This document shows, piece after piece, positions 39,509-48,511 of a stretch of DNA of 64,000 bases (position 1 is the stretch's first letter; each line of letters begins with the position of its first letter). The notes beneath the pieces are model-generated. The model did not search any database and was not told the origin of the DNA. It saw nothing but the letters and a program-made list of their open reading frames with translations. The stretch covers positions 620,001-684,000 of the forward strand of contig NZ_JAFEUP010000001.1 of assembly GCF_016901015.1 (NCBI RefSeq), in the 5' to 3' direction. A program made the position numbers and the translations under genes. This DNA comes from Zestomonas insulae (lineage in GTDB: Bacteria; Pseudomonadota; Gammaproteobacteria; Pseudomonadales; Pseudomonadaceae).

Positions 39509-40324
39509 TTGGCCAAGATCCTCGTAGTCACTTCCGGCAAGGGTGGGGTGGGCAAGACCACCACCAGCGCCGCCCTCGGCACCGGCCTGGCCCTGCGCGG
39601 GCACAAGACTGTCATCGTCGACTTCGACGTCGGTCTGCGTAATCTCGACCTGATCATGGGCTGCGAACGTCGCGTCGTGTATGACTTCGTCAACGTCATC
39701 AACGGCGAAGCAACGCTGACCCAGGCGCTGATCAAAGACAAACGCCTGGAGAACCTCTACGTTCTCGCGGCCAGCCAGACCCGTGACAAGGACGCGCTGA
39801 CCCAGGAAGGCGTGGAGAAAGTCATCAGCGAACTGCGCGAGAACTTCGAGTACGTCGTCTGCGACTCGCCGGCGGGCATCGAGAAAGGCGCCCACCTGGC
39901 CATGTACTTCGCCGACGAAGCGGTGGTGGTGACCAACCCGGAAGTCTCCTCGGTACGCGACTCCGACCGCATGCTCGGCCTGCTGGCGAGCAAGTCGCGC
40001 CGCGCCGAAAAAGGCGAAGAGCCGATCAAGGAACACCTGCTGCTGACCCGCTACAACCCTGAGCGCGTTACCAAGGGTGAAATGCTTGGCGTCGAAGACG
40101 TCGAGGAAATCCTCGCCATCCGCCTGCTCGGCGTAATCCCGGAATCCCAGGCGGTGCTCAAGGCATCCAACCAGGGCGTACCGGTGATCCTCGACGACCA
40201 AAGCGACGCCGGTCAGGCGTACAGCGATGCCGTCGACCGCTTGCTCGGCAAAGAGGTAGCGCACCGCTTCCTCGACGTGCAGAAGAAAGGACTCTTGCAA
40301 CGCCTGTTCGGAGGTCGTGAATGA
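39509..40324 (+). CDS. minD: Septum site-determining ATPase MinD
   Basis: This 271-residue protein starts at TTG 39509; AGGGG nine bases upstream and the family N-terminus [18 protein letters not shown] fix this start. The deviant Walker A motif GKGGVGKT has Lys11 and Lys16. The C-terminal amphipathic helix [10 protein letters not shown] is the membrane-targeting sequence. MinD recruits MinC and is released from the membrane by MinE. The stop overlaps the minE start by four bases. Confidence 0.97.
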   Translation: MAKILVVTSGKGGVGKTTTSAALGTGLALRGHKTVIVDFDVGLRNLDLIMGCERRVVYDFVNVINGEATLTQALIKDKRLENLYVLAASQTRDKDALTQEGVEKVISELRENFEYVVCDSPAGIEKGAHLAMYFADEAVVVTNPEVSSVRDSDRMLGLLASKSRRAEKGEEPIKEHLLLTRYNPERVTKGEMLGVEDVEEILAIRLLGVIPESQAVLKASNQGVPVILDDQSDAGQAYSDAVDRLLGKEVAHRFLDVQKKGLLQRLFGGRE

Positions 40325-40575
40325 ATATTTTTGACTTCTTTCGTGAACGCAAGAAGCAGTCCTCTGCTTCCGTCGCGAAAGAGCGTCTGCAGATCATCGT
40401 CGCCCACGAACGCGGGCAGCGCAGCAAACCAGACTACCTGCCGGACTTGCAGAAAGAGCTGGTCGAAGTGATCCGCAAATACGTCAACATCGATATCGAC
40501 CAGGTGCAAGTCGCGTTGGAAAACCAAGGCAGCTGCTCGATCCTCGAACTCAACATCACCCTGCCGGATCGCTGA
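40321..40575 (+). CDS. minE: Cell division topological specificity factor MinE
   Basis: This 84-residue protein has the N-terminal membrane-binding and MinD-contact segment [31 protein letters not shown] and a C-terminal dimerisation domain. It stimulates MinD ATPase and drives pole-to-pole oscillation. It overlaps minD by four bases and is followed by an intrinsic terminator. Confidence 0.97.
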   Translation: MNIFDFFRERKKQSSASVAKERLQIIVAHERGQRSKPDYLPDLQKELVEVIRKYVNIDIDQVQVALENQGSCSILELNITLPDR

Positions 40576-40588
40576 GATCCCGGCGCGT

Positions 40589-40616
40589 GAAAACGGCGGC
40601 CCAGGCCGCCGTTTTC
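40589..40616 (+). terminator. Intrinsic terminator of minCDE
   Basis: A 12-bp perfect stem, GAAAACGGCGGC / GCCGCCGTTTTC, with a 4-base loop follows minE by 13 bases. The T4 is inside the stem, followed by ATTT. It also argues against rluA starts upstream of 40632. Confidence 0.88.
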
Positions 40617-40631
40617 ATTTGCGGAACGCCC

Positions 40632-41267
40632 ATGCCCCTGTCGAACGTCGAAATCCTGCATCAAGACGCTGCCATTCTGGTGATCAACAAGCCCACCCTG
40701 CTGCTGTCCGTCCCCGGCCGCGCCGATGACAACAAGGACTGCCTGATCACCCGTCTGCAGGAAAATGGCTACCCGGAGGCGCGCATCGTCCATCGCCTGG
40801 ACTGGGAAACCTCGGGCCTGATCCTGCTCGCCCGCGACGCCGACAGCCATCGCGAGCTGTCCCGCCAGTTCCACGACCGCGAGACCGAAAAGGCCTACAC
40901 CGCGCTGTGCTGGGGCGAACCGGAGCTGGACAGCGGGCGCATCGACCTGCCGCTGCGTTACGACCCGCCGACCAAGCCGCGCCACGTGGTCTGCCACGAG
41001 CACGGCCGCCATGCGCTGACCTTCTGGCGGGTACTGGAGCGTTGCGGCAACTACAGCCGGGTCGAACTGACGCCGATCACCGGCCGCTCCCATCAATTGC
41101 GCGTGCACATGCTGTCGATCGGTCATCCGCTGCTCGGCGACCGCCTGTATGCGCATGCCGACGCCCTGGCCGCCCACGAGCGCCTGTGCCTGCACGCCAG
41201 CATGCTCACCTTCAGCCATCCACAGAGCGGCGAGCGCCTGCGTTTCGACTGCCCGGCACCGTTCTGA
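40632..41267 (+). CDS. rluA: RluA-type pseudouridine synthase
   Basis: This 211-residue protein has the catalytic motif [15 protein letters not shown] with nucleophilic Asp57 and the RluA-family end [25 protein letters not shown]. By family it modifies U746 of 23S rRNA and U32 of tRNAs; the length is close to that of Escherichia coli RluA. The start ATG 40632 lies after the minE terminator. The M18 aminopeptidase gene follows by 46 bases. Confidence 0.93.
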   Translation: MPLSNVEILHQDAAILVINKPTLLLSVPGRADDNKDCLITRLQENGYPEARIVHRLDWETSGLILLARDADSHRELSRQFHDRETEKAYTALCWGEPELDSGRIDLPLRYDPPTKPRHVVCHEHGRHALTFWRVLERCGNYSRVELTPITGRSHQLRVHMLSIGHPLLGDRLYAHADALAAHERLCLHASMLTFSHPQSGERLRFDCPAPF

Positions 41268-41313
41268 TTCGGCGGATGCGGTAAACTCGGGCCATCGTTG
41301 CTTGGAGTCACCT

Positions 41314-42606
41314 ATGTCTGCCGAACTGAACCAAGGCCTGATCGACTTCCTCAAGGCCTCGCCCACCCCGTTCCACGCCACCGCGAGCCTGGCCCAGCGC
41401 CTGGAAGCGGCCGGTTTCCAGCACCTCGATGAACGCGAGACCTGGCGAACCGAAGCCGGTGGACGCTACTACGTCACTCGCAACGACTCCTCGATCATCG
41501 CCGTGCGCCTCGGCAAACGCGCGCCGCTGGATGGCGGCCTGCGTCTGGTGGGCGCCCACACCGACAGCCCATGCCTGCGCGTCAAACCGCACCCGGAGCT
41601 GCAGCGCCAAGGCTTCCTGCAACTCGGTGTGGAAGTTTACGGCGGCACCCTGCTCGCCCCCTGGTTCGACCGCGACCTGTCACTGGCCGGCCGGGTCACC
41701 TTCCGTCGCGACGGCAAGGTGGAAAGTCAGCTGATCGACTTCCAACAGCCGATCGCCATCATTCCCAATCTGGCCATCCACCTGAATCGGGAAGCCAACC
41801 AGGGCTGGCCGATCAACGCGCAGAATGAATTGCCGCCGATCCTCGCCCAGGTGCCGGCGGCCGAGCCATACGACTTCCGCGCCCTGCTCGCCGAACAGCT
41901 GACCCGCGAACACGGCTTCAACGCCGACACCGTACTGGACTACGAACTGAGCTTCTACGACACCCAGGGCGCCGCAGTAATCGGCCTGACCGGTGATTTC
42001 ATCGCCGGCGCACGCCTGGACAACCTGCTGTCCTGCTACGCGGGCCTGCAAGCCCTGCTGCATGCCGATGGTGACGAAACTTGTGTGCTGGTCTGCACCG
42101 ACCATGAAGAAGTCGGTTCCTGCTCGGCCTGCGGTGCCGATGGCCCGTTCCTCGAACAGGTCCTCCGCCGCCTGCTCTCCGAGGGAGAAGACAGCTTCAC
42201 CCGCACCCTGCAGAAATCCCTGCTGGTGTCCGCCGACAACGCCCACGGCGTGCACCCGAACTACGCCGAGAAGCACGACGGTAACCACGGCCCAAAGCTC
42301 AACGCCGGCCCGGTGATCAAGATCAACAACAACCAGCGCTACGCCACTAACAGCGAAACCGCGGGCTTCTTCCGCCATCTGTGCCTGGAAAACGAGGTGC
42401 CGGTGCAGAGCTTCGTGGTGCGCAGCGACATGGGTTGCGGCTCGACCATCGGTCCGATCACCGCCAGCCAGCTCGGCGTGCGCACCGTGGATATCGGCCT
42501 GCCGACCTTTGCCATGCACTCGATCCGCGAACTCGCCGGCAGCCAGGACCTCGCCCATCTGGTCAAGGTGCTGGCCGCCTTCTATTCGAGCCACGACCTG
42601 CCCTGA
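41314..42606 (+). CDS. apeB: M18 family aminopeptidase
   Basis: This 430-residue enzyme has the M18 metal ligands in [29 protein letters not shown] and the late MHSIRELAG, plus [17 protein letters not shown]. It is a zinc aminopeptidase preferring acidic N-terminal residues, cytoplasmic. TTGGAG precedes the start ATG 41314. It follows rluA and may be cotranscribed. Confidence 0.93.
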   Translation: MSAELNQGLIDFLKASPTPFHATASLAQRLEAAGFQHLDERETWRTEAGGRYYVTRNDSSIIAVRLGKRAPLDGGLRLVGAHTDSPCLRVKPHPELQRQGFLQLGVEVYGGTLLAPWFDRDLSLAGRVTFRRDGKVESQLIDFQQPIAIIPNLAIHLNREANQGWPINAQNELPPILAQVPAAEPYDFRALLAEQLTREHGFNADTVLDYELSFYDTQGAAVIGLTGDFIAGARLDNLLSCYAGLQALLHADGDETCVLVCTDHEEVGSCSACGADGPFLEQVLRRLLSEGEDSFTRTLQKSLLVSADNAHGVHPNYAEKHDGNHGPKLNAGPVIKINNNQRYATNSETAGFFRHLCLENEVPVQSFVVRSDMGCGSTIGPITASQLGVRTVDIGLPTFAMHSIRELAGSQDLAHLVKVLAAFYSSHDLP

Positions 42607-42613
42607 TCGTGAG

Positions 42614-42640
42614 GCCGCCCGCACCCAGCGGGCGGGCGGC
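42614..42640. other. GC hairpin between convergent genes
   Basis: A 9-bp perfect inverted repeat, GCCGCCCGC / GCGGGCGGC, with a 9-base loop lies in the 44 bases between the aminopeptidase stop and the quinone oxidoreductase stop. It has no T-tract, so it is at best a weak or rho-assisted terminator. Confidence 0.5.
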
Positions 42641-42650
42641 GTACGTCGAA

Positions 42651-43613
42651 TCAGCTCAGCGCTGGGTCGATGACCAGCACCAGCTTGCCGGAGACATTGT
42701 TGCCAGCCAGCTCGGCAAACGCCGCCTCGGCGTCCTCGACGGCAAAGGTGCGCTCCAGGCGCGGCGACAGCCGACCTTCGGTGAACAGCGGCCAGACGTG
42801 CTGCAGCAGATCGCCGAGCAGGTCGGCCTTGAACTGATCGTCGCGGGTGCGCAAGGTTGAGCCGAGCAACTGCACGCGCTTGCCGAGCAGCAGCGCTAGG
42901 TCGAGTTCCGCCTTGCGACCACCCATCAGGCCGATATTCACCCAGCGTCCGTCGCGCGCCAGCAACTCGAGGTTGAGTGCGGCGTAATTGCCGCCTACCG
43001 GATCGAGGATCACGTCGAAGGGCGCGAAGTCACGCAGGCTCTGCAGATCCTCGCCGCGCACCACCCCGCCCTGCGCGCCCAGCGCCTCGCAGTAGGCCAG
43101 CCGCTCGGCCGAACCGACACTGACCCAGCACGGGTTGCCGAACGCCTTGCACAGCTGGATCGCCGCCGAACCGACGCCGCTCGCGCCCGCGTGCAGCAAC
43201 ACCTTCTCGCCAGGCTTCAGCGCCGCCAGCTGATACAGGTTGAGCCAGGCGGTGGCATATACCTCGGGCAGCACCGCCGCTTCCTGCAGTGTCAGCCCTT
43301 CCGGAACCGGCAGGACGTGCCGCGCGTCGACCACCACCTCCTCGGCGATGCCACCGCCAGCCAGCAGAGTGCACACCCGCTCGCCGACCCGCCACGGACT
43401 GCCGGCGCCCACCTCGCTGATCACCCCGGCACATTCCAGGCCTAGGATGTCGCTGGCCCCCGGTGGCGGCGGATACAGACCAGCCCGCTGCAGCAGATCG
43501 GCACGGTTGAGTCCAGCGGCAGCGACCTTGATGCGAACCTGGCCGACATCGCAGCTCGGACTCGGCCGATCGCCCCATTCCACGCGTCCTTCCACGCCTT
43601 GCAATGCCTTCAC
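42651..43613 (-). CDS. NAD(P)H-quinone oxidoreductase, PIG3 family
   Basis: This 320-residue medium-chain reductase has the PIG3/QOR features GLNRADLLQRAGLYPPPPGASDILGLECAGVI and the cofactor strand LLHAGASGVGSAAIQLCKAFG. It lacks the zinc-binding cysteines of alcohol dehydrogenases. It probably reduces quinones with NADPH. It is transcribed leftward and divergent from prc; a rightward terminator lies 26 bases upstream of its start. Confidence 0.92.
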   Translation of the reverse strand: MKALQGVEGRVEWGDRPSPSCDVGQVRIKVAAAGLNRADLLQRAGLYPPPPGASDILGLECAGVISEVGAGSPWRVGERVCTLLAGGGIAEEVVVDARHVLPVPEGLTLQEAAVLPEVYATAWLNLYQLAALKPGEKVLLHAGASGVGSAAIQLCKAFGNPCWVSVGSAERLAYCEALGAQGGVVRGEDLQSLRDFAPFDVILDPVGGNYAALNLELLARDGRWVNIGLMGGRKAELDLALLLGKRVQLLGSTLRTRDDQFKADLLGDLLQHVWPLFTEGRLSPRLERTFAVEDAEAAFAELAGNNVSGKLVLVIDPALS

Positions 43614-43638
43614 GGTGCCTCCATAGTGAATTCAAACC

Positions 43639-43666
43639 AAGCCCGGTCTGCACCGCCGGGCTTTTT
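43639..43666 (+). terminator. Rightward intrinsic terminator between divergent genes
   Basis: An 8-bp perfect stem, AAGCCCGG / CCGGGCTT, with a 9-base loop and T5 lies between the divergent quinone oxidoreductase and prc genes. No annotated rightward gene ends here, so it could end a small RNA or act as an attenuator of prc. Confidence 0.7.
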
Positions 43667-43753
43667 GTATTACGCGACGGATTCCCATTGAACCGCCGCC
43701 CTCAAAGACGGCCTAATATGCGTTATCAACGGTCACCACGTCGAATCAGCAGC

Positions 43754-45835
43754 ATGAAGCGCATCCTCCCCTGCTCCGCCCTCGCCTTGGTCCTCGGGTT
43801 CAGCGCCCTGCCGGCGCTAGCCACCAGCAAAGCTGGGAATTCCTGGGACAACCTTCAGCCTGACCGCGAGCAGGTGATCGCCAGCCTCAACGTGGTGGAG
43901 CTGCTCAAACGCCACCACTACAGCAAGCCACCGCTCAACGATGCCCGCTCGGCGATCATCTATGACGGCTACCTGAAGCTGCTCGACCCGACCCGCAGCT
44001 TTTTCACCGCCGCGGACATCGCCGAATTCGACCAGTGGAAGACCAAGTTCGATGACCTGCTGAAAAGCGGCGACCTTGACCCCGGCTTCATCATCTACAA
44101 GCGTCATCTCGATCGCCTCAAGCAGCGCCTTGACTTTGTCCTGGCCGAGCTGAACAAAGGCGTCGACAAGATGGACTTCAACACCGAAGAAAGCCTGGAA
44201 ACCGAGCGCGAGAAGGCGCCGTGGGCGAAGAATTCGGCGGAGCTCGACGACCTCTGGCGCAAACGTCTGAAGGACGAAGTGCTGCGCCTGAAAATCGCCG
44301 GCAAGGACGACAAGGCCATTCAGGAACAGCTGACCAAGCGCTACAAGAATCAGCTGGCACGCCTGGACCAAACCCGCGGCGAAGACATCTTCCAGACCTA
44401 CATCAACGCCTTCGCGCAGTCCTACGACCCGCACACCAACTACCTGTCGCCGGATAGCGCCGAGAACTTCGACATCAACATGAGTCTGTCGCTGGAAGGC
44501 ATCGGCGCGGTGCTGCAGAACGACAACGACTACGTGAAGATCGTCCGCCTAGTGCCGGCTGGCCCGGCCGAGAAGAGCAAGCAGGTCGCTCCGGCCGACA
44601 AGATCATCGGCGTGGCCCAAGGCAACGGCGAAATGGTCGATGTGGTCGGCTGGCGCCTGGATGAAGTGGTCAAGCTGATTCGCGGTCCGAAAGGCTCGCT
44701 GGTGCGCCTGGAAGTGATTCCGGCGAGCAACGCGCCCAACGACCAGACCAGCAAGGTGGTGGGGATTACCCGCGAGGCGGTCAAGCTGGAAGAGCAGGCG
44801 GCGAAGAAATCGATCCTCAAGCTCGACCATGAGGGCAAGTCGTACACCCTCGGCGTGGTCGAAGTGCCGGCCTTCTACCTCGACTTCAAGGCGTTCCGCG
44901 CCGGCGATCCGACTTACAAGAGCACGACGCGCGACGTCAAACGCCTGATCGGCGAGCTGCAGAAAGAGAAGGTCGACGGCATCGTCATCGACCTGCGCAA
45001 CAACGGCGGCGGCTCGCTGCAGGAAGCCACCGAACTGACCGGCCTGTTCATTGGCGAAGGCCCGACCGTGCTGGTACGCAACAGCGACGGCCGCGTCGAC
45101 GTGCTGGCCGACGAGAGCACCGGTGCGTACTACACCGGTCCGCTGGCCGTGCTGGTCAACCGCCTGTCGGCCTCGGCCTCGGAAATCTTCGCCGGCGCCA
45201 TGCAGGACTACCACCGCGCGCTGATTCTCGGCGGCCAGACCTTCGGCAAGGGCACCGTGCAAACCATCCAGCCGCTCAACCACGGCGAGCTGAAACTCAC
45301 CCTGGCCAAGTTCTATCGCGTCTCCGGGCAAAGCACTCAGCATCAGGGTGTGATTCCGGACATCGAGTACCCGGCGGTCGTCGATACCAAGGAAATCGGC
45401 GAAAGCGCGCTGCCCGAAGCTATGCCGTGGGACAGCATCCGCCCGGCGATCAAGCCGGACAGCGACCCGTTCAAGCCGTTCCTGGTCGAGCTGAAGGCCC
45501 GCCATGACGCGCGCATCGCACAGAACCCGGACTTCGTGTTCACCCGCGACCGCCTGGCGCTGGCGCAGGAACTGATGCACGAGACCACCGTGAGCCTCAA
45601 CGAAGCCAAGCGCCGCGCCCAGCACGCCGACATCGAAGCCAAGCAACTGGCGATGGAGAACGTGCGCCGCAAGGCCAAGGGTGAGGATCAGCTCAAGGAG
45701 CTGAAGAAGGAGGACGAGGACGCGCTGCCGGTCGAGGATGAGAAACTCAAGCCGGAAGACGACGCCTACCTCGTGGAAACCGGGCAGATCATGCTCGACT
45801 ACCTGGGTCTCAGCTCGGCGGTAGCCAAGCACTGA
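43754..45835 (+). CDS. prc: Carboxy-terminal processing (tail-specific) protease Prc
   Basis: This 693-residue periplasmic S41 protease starts at ATG 43754, with signal peptide MKRILPCSALALVLGFSALPALA; an in-frame ATG at 43718 is a weaker option. It has an N-terminal helical domain, a PDZ domain (about 220-330) and the S41 core with catalytic Ser474 (RLSASASEIF) and Lys499 (TFGKGTVQ). Prc degrades or trims periplasmic proteins; in P. aeruginosa the homologue AlgO is linked to MucA and alginate control. A lysine/glutamate-rich C-terminal region is also present. Confidence 0.94.
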   Translation: MKRILPCSALALVLGFSALPALATSKAGNSWDNLQPDREQVIASLNVVELLKRHHYSKPPLNDARSAIIYDGYLKLLDPTRSFFTAADIAEFDQWKTKFDDLLKSGDLDPGFIIYKRHLDRLKQRLDFVLAELNKGVDKMDFNTEESLETEREKAPWAKNSAELDDLWRKRLKDEVLRLKIAGKDDKAIQEQLTKRYKNQLARLDQTRGEDIFQTYINAFAQSYDPHTNYLSPDSAENFDINMSLSLEGIGAVLQNDNDYVKIVRLVPAGPAEKSKQVAPADKIIGVAQGNGEMVDVVGWRLDEVVKLIRGPKGSLVRLEVIPASNAPNDQTSKVVGITREAVKLEEQAAKKSILKLDHEGKSYTLGVVEVPAFYLDFKAFRAGDPTYKSTTRDVKRLIGELQKEKVDGIVIDLRNNGGGSLQEATELTGLFIGEGPTVLVRNSDGRVDVLADESTGAYYTGPLAVLVNRLSASASEIFAGAMQDYHRALILGGQTFGKGTVQTIQPLNHGELKLTLAKFYRVSGQSTQHQGVIPDIEYPAVVDTKEIGESALPEAMPWDSIRPAIKPDSDPFKPFLVELKARHDARIAQNPDFVFTRDRLALAQELMHETTVSLNEAKRRAQHADIEAKQLAMENVRRKAKGEDQLKELKKEDEDALPVEDEKLKPEDDAYLVETGQIMLDYLGLSSAVAKH

Positions 45836-45868
45836 CATAAGAGCGTCACGCAACTGACGTCAAATGAG

Positions 45869-45898
45869 AGGGTTGATCTGCGGATCAACCCTTTTTTT
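45869..45898 (+). terminator. Intrinsic terminator of prc
   Basis: A 10-bp perfect stem, AGGGTTGATC / GATCAACCCT, with a 4-base loop and T7 lies 33 bases after the prc stop. Confidence 0.94.
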
Positions 45899-45917
45899 AT
45901 GCAGAAAGAGACCCCTC

Positions 45918-47678
45918 ATGACCGTCACCGAGCAGTTGAGCGCCCTGGACTCGATCCTCGCTCACGGCGACTTGCACAGCCTGTTTCAACCCATCGTATC
46001 CCTCGGTGAACGGCGCATCATTGGCTATGAAGCCCTGACCCGTGGCCCCTCCAACAGCCCCCTGCACTCCCCCATCAACCTGTTCGGCGTGGCCCGCCAC
46101 GCCGGACGCCTGAGCGAACTGGAACTGGCTTGCCGGCGCAGCGCCTGTCGCCGCTTCAGCGAGCAACGTCTGGAGGGGCGGCTGTTTCTCAACGTCTCGC
46201 CGGAATCGCTGCTGGATCCCGGCCACCAGCCCGGGCGCACCCTGCAGCTGCTGCAGAACTACGGGATCGCTCCGAGCCGCGTGGTGATCGAACTGACCGA
46301 ACAATCCCCCACGGAGGACTTCGACTTGCTCGACAACGCCCTGCACCACTACCGCGCCATGGGTTTCTCGATCGCCCTCGACGACCTGGGCGCCGGTTAC
46401 TCGAGCCTGCGCTTGTGGTCCGAACTGCGCCCCGACTTCGTCAAGATCGATCGGCATTTCATCGACGGCATCCACCAGGACGCGGTCAAGCGCGAGTTTG
46501 TCGATTCGATTCGCAAGATGGCCAAGGCCTCGCGGGCCGAGGTGATTGCCGAAGGCATCGAGCGCCCCGAGGAACTGGCGGTGCTCGCCGAGATGGGCAT
46601 CGACCTGGTTCAGGGCTACCTGATCAGCCGCCCGCAGGAGACGCCGCTGCGCGACGCCCACAACCTGCTGCCCAAGCTGCAGGCCAACAGCCCGCCCCTA
46701 GGTGAAGAAGGTTGCGATCTCAGCGCGCTGCTCAACGAACAACCTGCGGTGCAGCATGACCGCCCCGTCGCCGAAGTGCTGGAGGCGTTTCGCTCGCAGG
46801 CAAACCTGAACTCCTTGGCGGTACTCGACGAACAGCAGCAGCCGGTGGGCGTCGTCCATCGCCACTCGCTGTCGGAAGCCCTGCTCAAACCCTTCGCCAC
46901 CGACCTGCTGGCACGCAAGCCGGTCAGCCGGATCATGAGCCGCGATTTCCTCGCCGTGGAAATCGGCCAGTCCCTACAACGCGCTAGCCGACTGCTGACC
47001 AGTCGCGCCCGCCAGCGCATCGAGGAAGATTTCGTCATCACCCACAACGGCAACTATCTGGGACTCGGGCGGGTCATCGACGTGCTCAAGCTGATCACCG
47101 AGCTGAAGGTCCAGCAGGCCCGGCATGCCAACCCACTGACCCTGCTGCCGGGCAACGTGCCGATCCAGCAGTGCCTGACCCGGTTGTTGCAGCAGCAGCG
47201 CCAGGCGGTGGTCTGCTATGTCGACCTGGACAGCTTCAAGCCGTTCAACGATCTGTATGGCTATGCGAAAGGCGACGAGGTGCTGCTGTGCCTGGCGCAG
47301 TGCCTGAGCGAACGCGTCGACCCGGCCTGCGACTTCGTCGGCCATATCGGCGGCGACGACTTCCTCCTGGTGCTCGGTTCGGACGACTGGCGCGCGCGGC
47401 TCAATCTGCTGCTGGAAGACTTCCAAGGACAGGCGCGGCGCTTCTACACCAGCGAACACCTCGAAGCGGGTTGCATCCTGGCCTTGGACCGGCAAGGCAA
47501 GCGCCAGGAGTATCCGCTGCTGTCCCTGTCCGTCGGCGTGGTGCGCCTGCATCCGGACACCTGCGCGCAGCTGGACGCCGGACAGCTGGCCAGCCTGGCC
47601 TCGGAAGCCAAGCGCTACGCCAAGAACCTACCGGGCTACAGCCTGCACATCATCGACACGCAGAAGCTCTCGGCCTAG
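45918..47678 (+). CDS. EAL-CBS-GGDEF c-di-GMP protein
   Basis: A 586-residue protein. The EAL domain (about 20-250) has all key residues: YEALTRG, NVSPESL, IELTEQ, LDDLGAGYSS, VKIDRHF, AEGIER and LVQGYL, so phosphodiesterase activity is likely. A CBS pair (about 270-400) follows. The GGDEF domain (about 425-580) has the signature altered to GGDDF, so cyclase activity is doubtful. The order EAL-CBS-GGDEF is conserved next to prc in Pseudomonas as I recall. AAAGAG precedes the start. The stop overlaps that of the convergent Sel1 gene. Confidence 0.92.
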   Translation: MTVTEQLSALDSILAHGDLHSLFQPIVSLGERRIIGYEALTRGPSNSPLHSPINLFGVARHAGRLSELELACRRSACRRFSEQRLEGRLFLNVSPESLLDPGHQPGRTLQLLQNYGIAPSRVVIELTEQSPTEDFDLLDNALHHYRAMGFSIALDDLGAGYSSLRLWSELRPDFVKIDRHFIDGIHQDAVKREFVDSIRKMAKASRAEVIAEGIERPEELAVLAEMGIDLVQGYLISRPQETPLRDAHNLLPKLQANSPPLGEEGCDLSALLNEQPAVQHDRPVAEVLEAFRSQANLNSLAVLDEQQQPVGVVHRHSLSEALLKPFATDLLARKPVSRIMSRDFLAVEIGQSLQRASRLLTSRARQRIEEDFVITHNGNYLGLGRVIDVLKLITELKVQQARHANPLTLLPGNVPIQQCLTRLLQQQRQAVVCYVDLDSFKPFNDLYGYAKGDEVLLCLAQCLSERVDPACDFVGHIGGDDFLLVLGSDDWRARLNLLLEDFQGQARRFYTSEHLEAGCILALDRQGKRQEYPLLSLSVGVVRLHPDTCAQLDAGQLASLASEAKRYAKNLPGYSLHIIDTQKLSA

Positions 47679-48145
47679 AGCCCCAACTCACGCGCCCGTG
47701 CGGCGTAGCGTTCGGCCAGCGTCGGGTCGACCGCCTGGCCGTGGCCGCCGTCGCGGTACAGCTCGGCCAGACGCCTGCTTGCCAGCGGGTGCCCGGCATC
47801 GGCGGCCAGCCGCCACCAGCGCGCCGCCTCAAGTCCATCCGGCGCCTGGCGGCTGTCGCCGGCCAGGCTCAGCACGCCCAGCTGATAACCCGCCTTGGCA
47901 TCGCCGGCCGTGGCTGCCAAGCGCAGCAGGCGAATGCCTTCTTCGCGCGCGCCAAGGCCCTGACCGCGAAACAGCAACAAATGACCGTAGAAGCATTGCA
48001 CCGCCGGATCTCCCAGCGCTGCCATTCGCGCGAACTGGCCCTGCATCCAGTGCCAGACACGCGGCTGACGCACGCACCAGGACCAATGCAGCATGCGCCG
48101 CGCGCACAGGTAGCCGAGACGCGCACGCAGGCGCCAAAGCCACAT
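47675..48145 (-). CDS. Sel1-repeat protein
   Basis: A 156-residue protein with a basic, tryptophan-rich N-terminus (MWLWRLRARLGYLCARRMLHWSWCVRQPRVWHWMQGQFARMA) and about three Sel1 repeats (GDPAVQCFYGHLL, GDAKAGYQLGVLSL, GHPLASRRLAELY). Sel1 repeats are scaffolds for protein contacts. The N-terminal helix could associate with membrane. The ATG directly follows the stop of the unknown gene (TGAATG), so the two are translationally coupled. Confidence 0.85.
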   Translation of the reverse strand: MWLWRLRARLGYLCARRMLHWSWCVRQPRVWHWMQGQFARMAALGDPAVQCFYGHLLLFRGQGLGAREEGIRLLRLAATAGDAKAGYQLGVLSLAGDSRQAPDGLEAARWWRLAADAGHPLASRRLAELYRDGGHGQAVDPTLAERYAARARELGL

Positions 48146-48511
48146 TCAGACGTCCTCGGGGTAACTGAACTCGAAGACCCGCACCACCTCGGCCGCATGC
48201 CACGAGGCAGCCGCGACTCCATCCGAAGGACCTGGAAACCGCCCGAGACGGACAACGATATCGAAGAAGCCGGTGCGCGGCAGACGGCTGGCACCCTGGC
48301 TGATCACCAGCGCACTGCGCAGCGGGCGCTCGGCCCGCGCATCGAGCGCCGCCAGGTGCTCCAAGGCCGCCGTAAGTGTCTGCATCGCGGGTGTCGGAAG
48401 CTCCAGACGCTCGATCAGCGCCCGGTAAGTCAACAGGTGGCGCTGTCGCCGCGCCTCGTCGAGCTCGTGAAGCAAGGCCTGCCATTGCTGGCGGCTGATA
48501 CGTAAGCTCAC
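48146..48511 (-). CDS. Unknown protein in XRE-Sel1 operon
   Basis: I cannot name this 121-residue protein. The GTG start at 48511 overlaps the stop of the XRE gene by four bases (GTGA) and has GGGGAG seven bases upstream; an in-frame ATG at 48547 lacks such a site. The N-terminal half is helical (WQALLHELDEARRQRHLLTYRALIERLELPTPAMQTLTAALEHL), resembling a winged-helix. The second half has RPLRSALVISQGASRLPRTGFFDIVVRLGRF, a pattern I associate with an uncharacterised conserved family. No toxin active site is evident. Confidence 0.7.
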   Translation of the reverse strand: MSLRISRQQWQALLHELDEARRQRHLLTYRALIERLELPTPAMQTLTAALEHLAALDARAERPLRSALVISQGASRLPRTGFFDIVVRLGRFPGPSDGVAAASWHAAEVVRVFEFSYPEDV

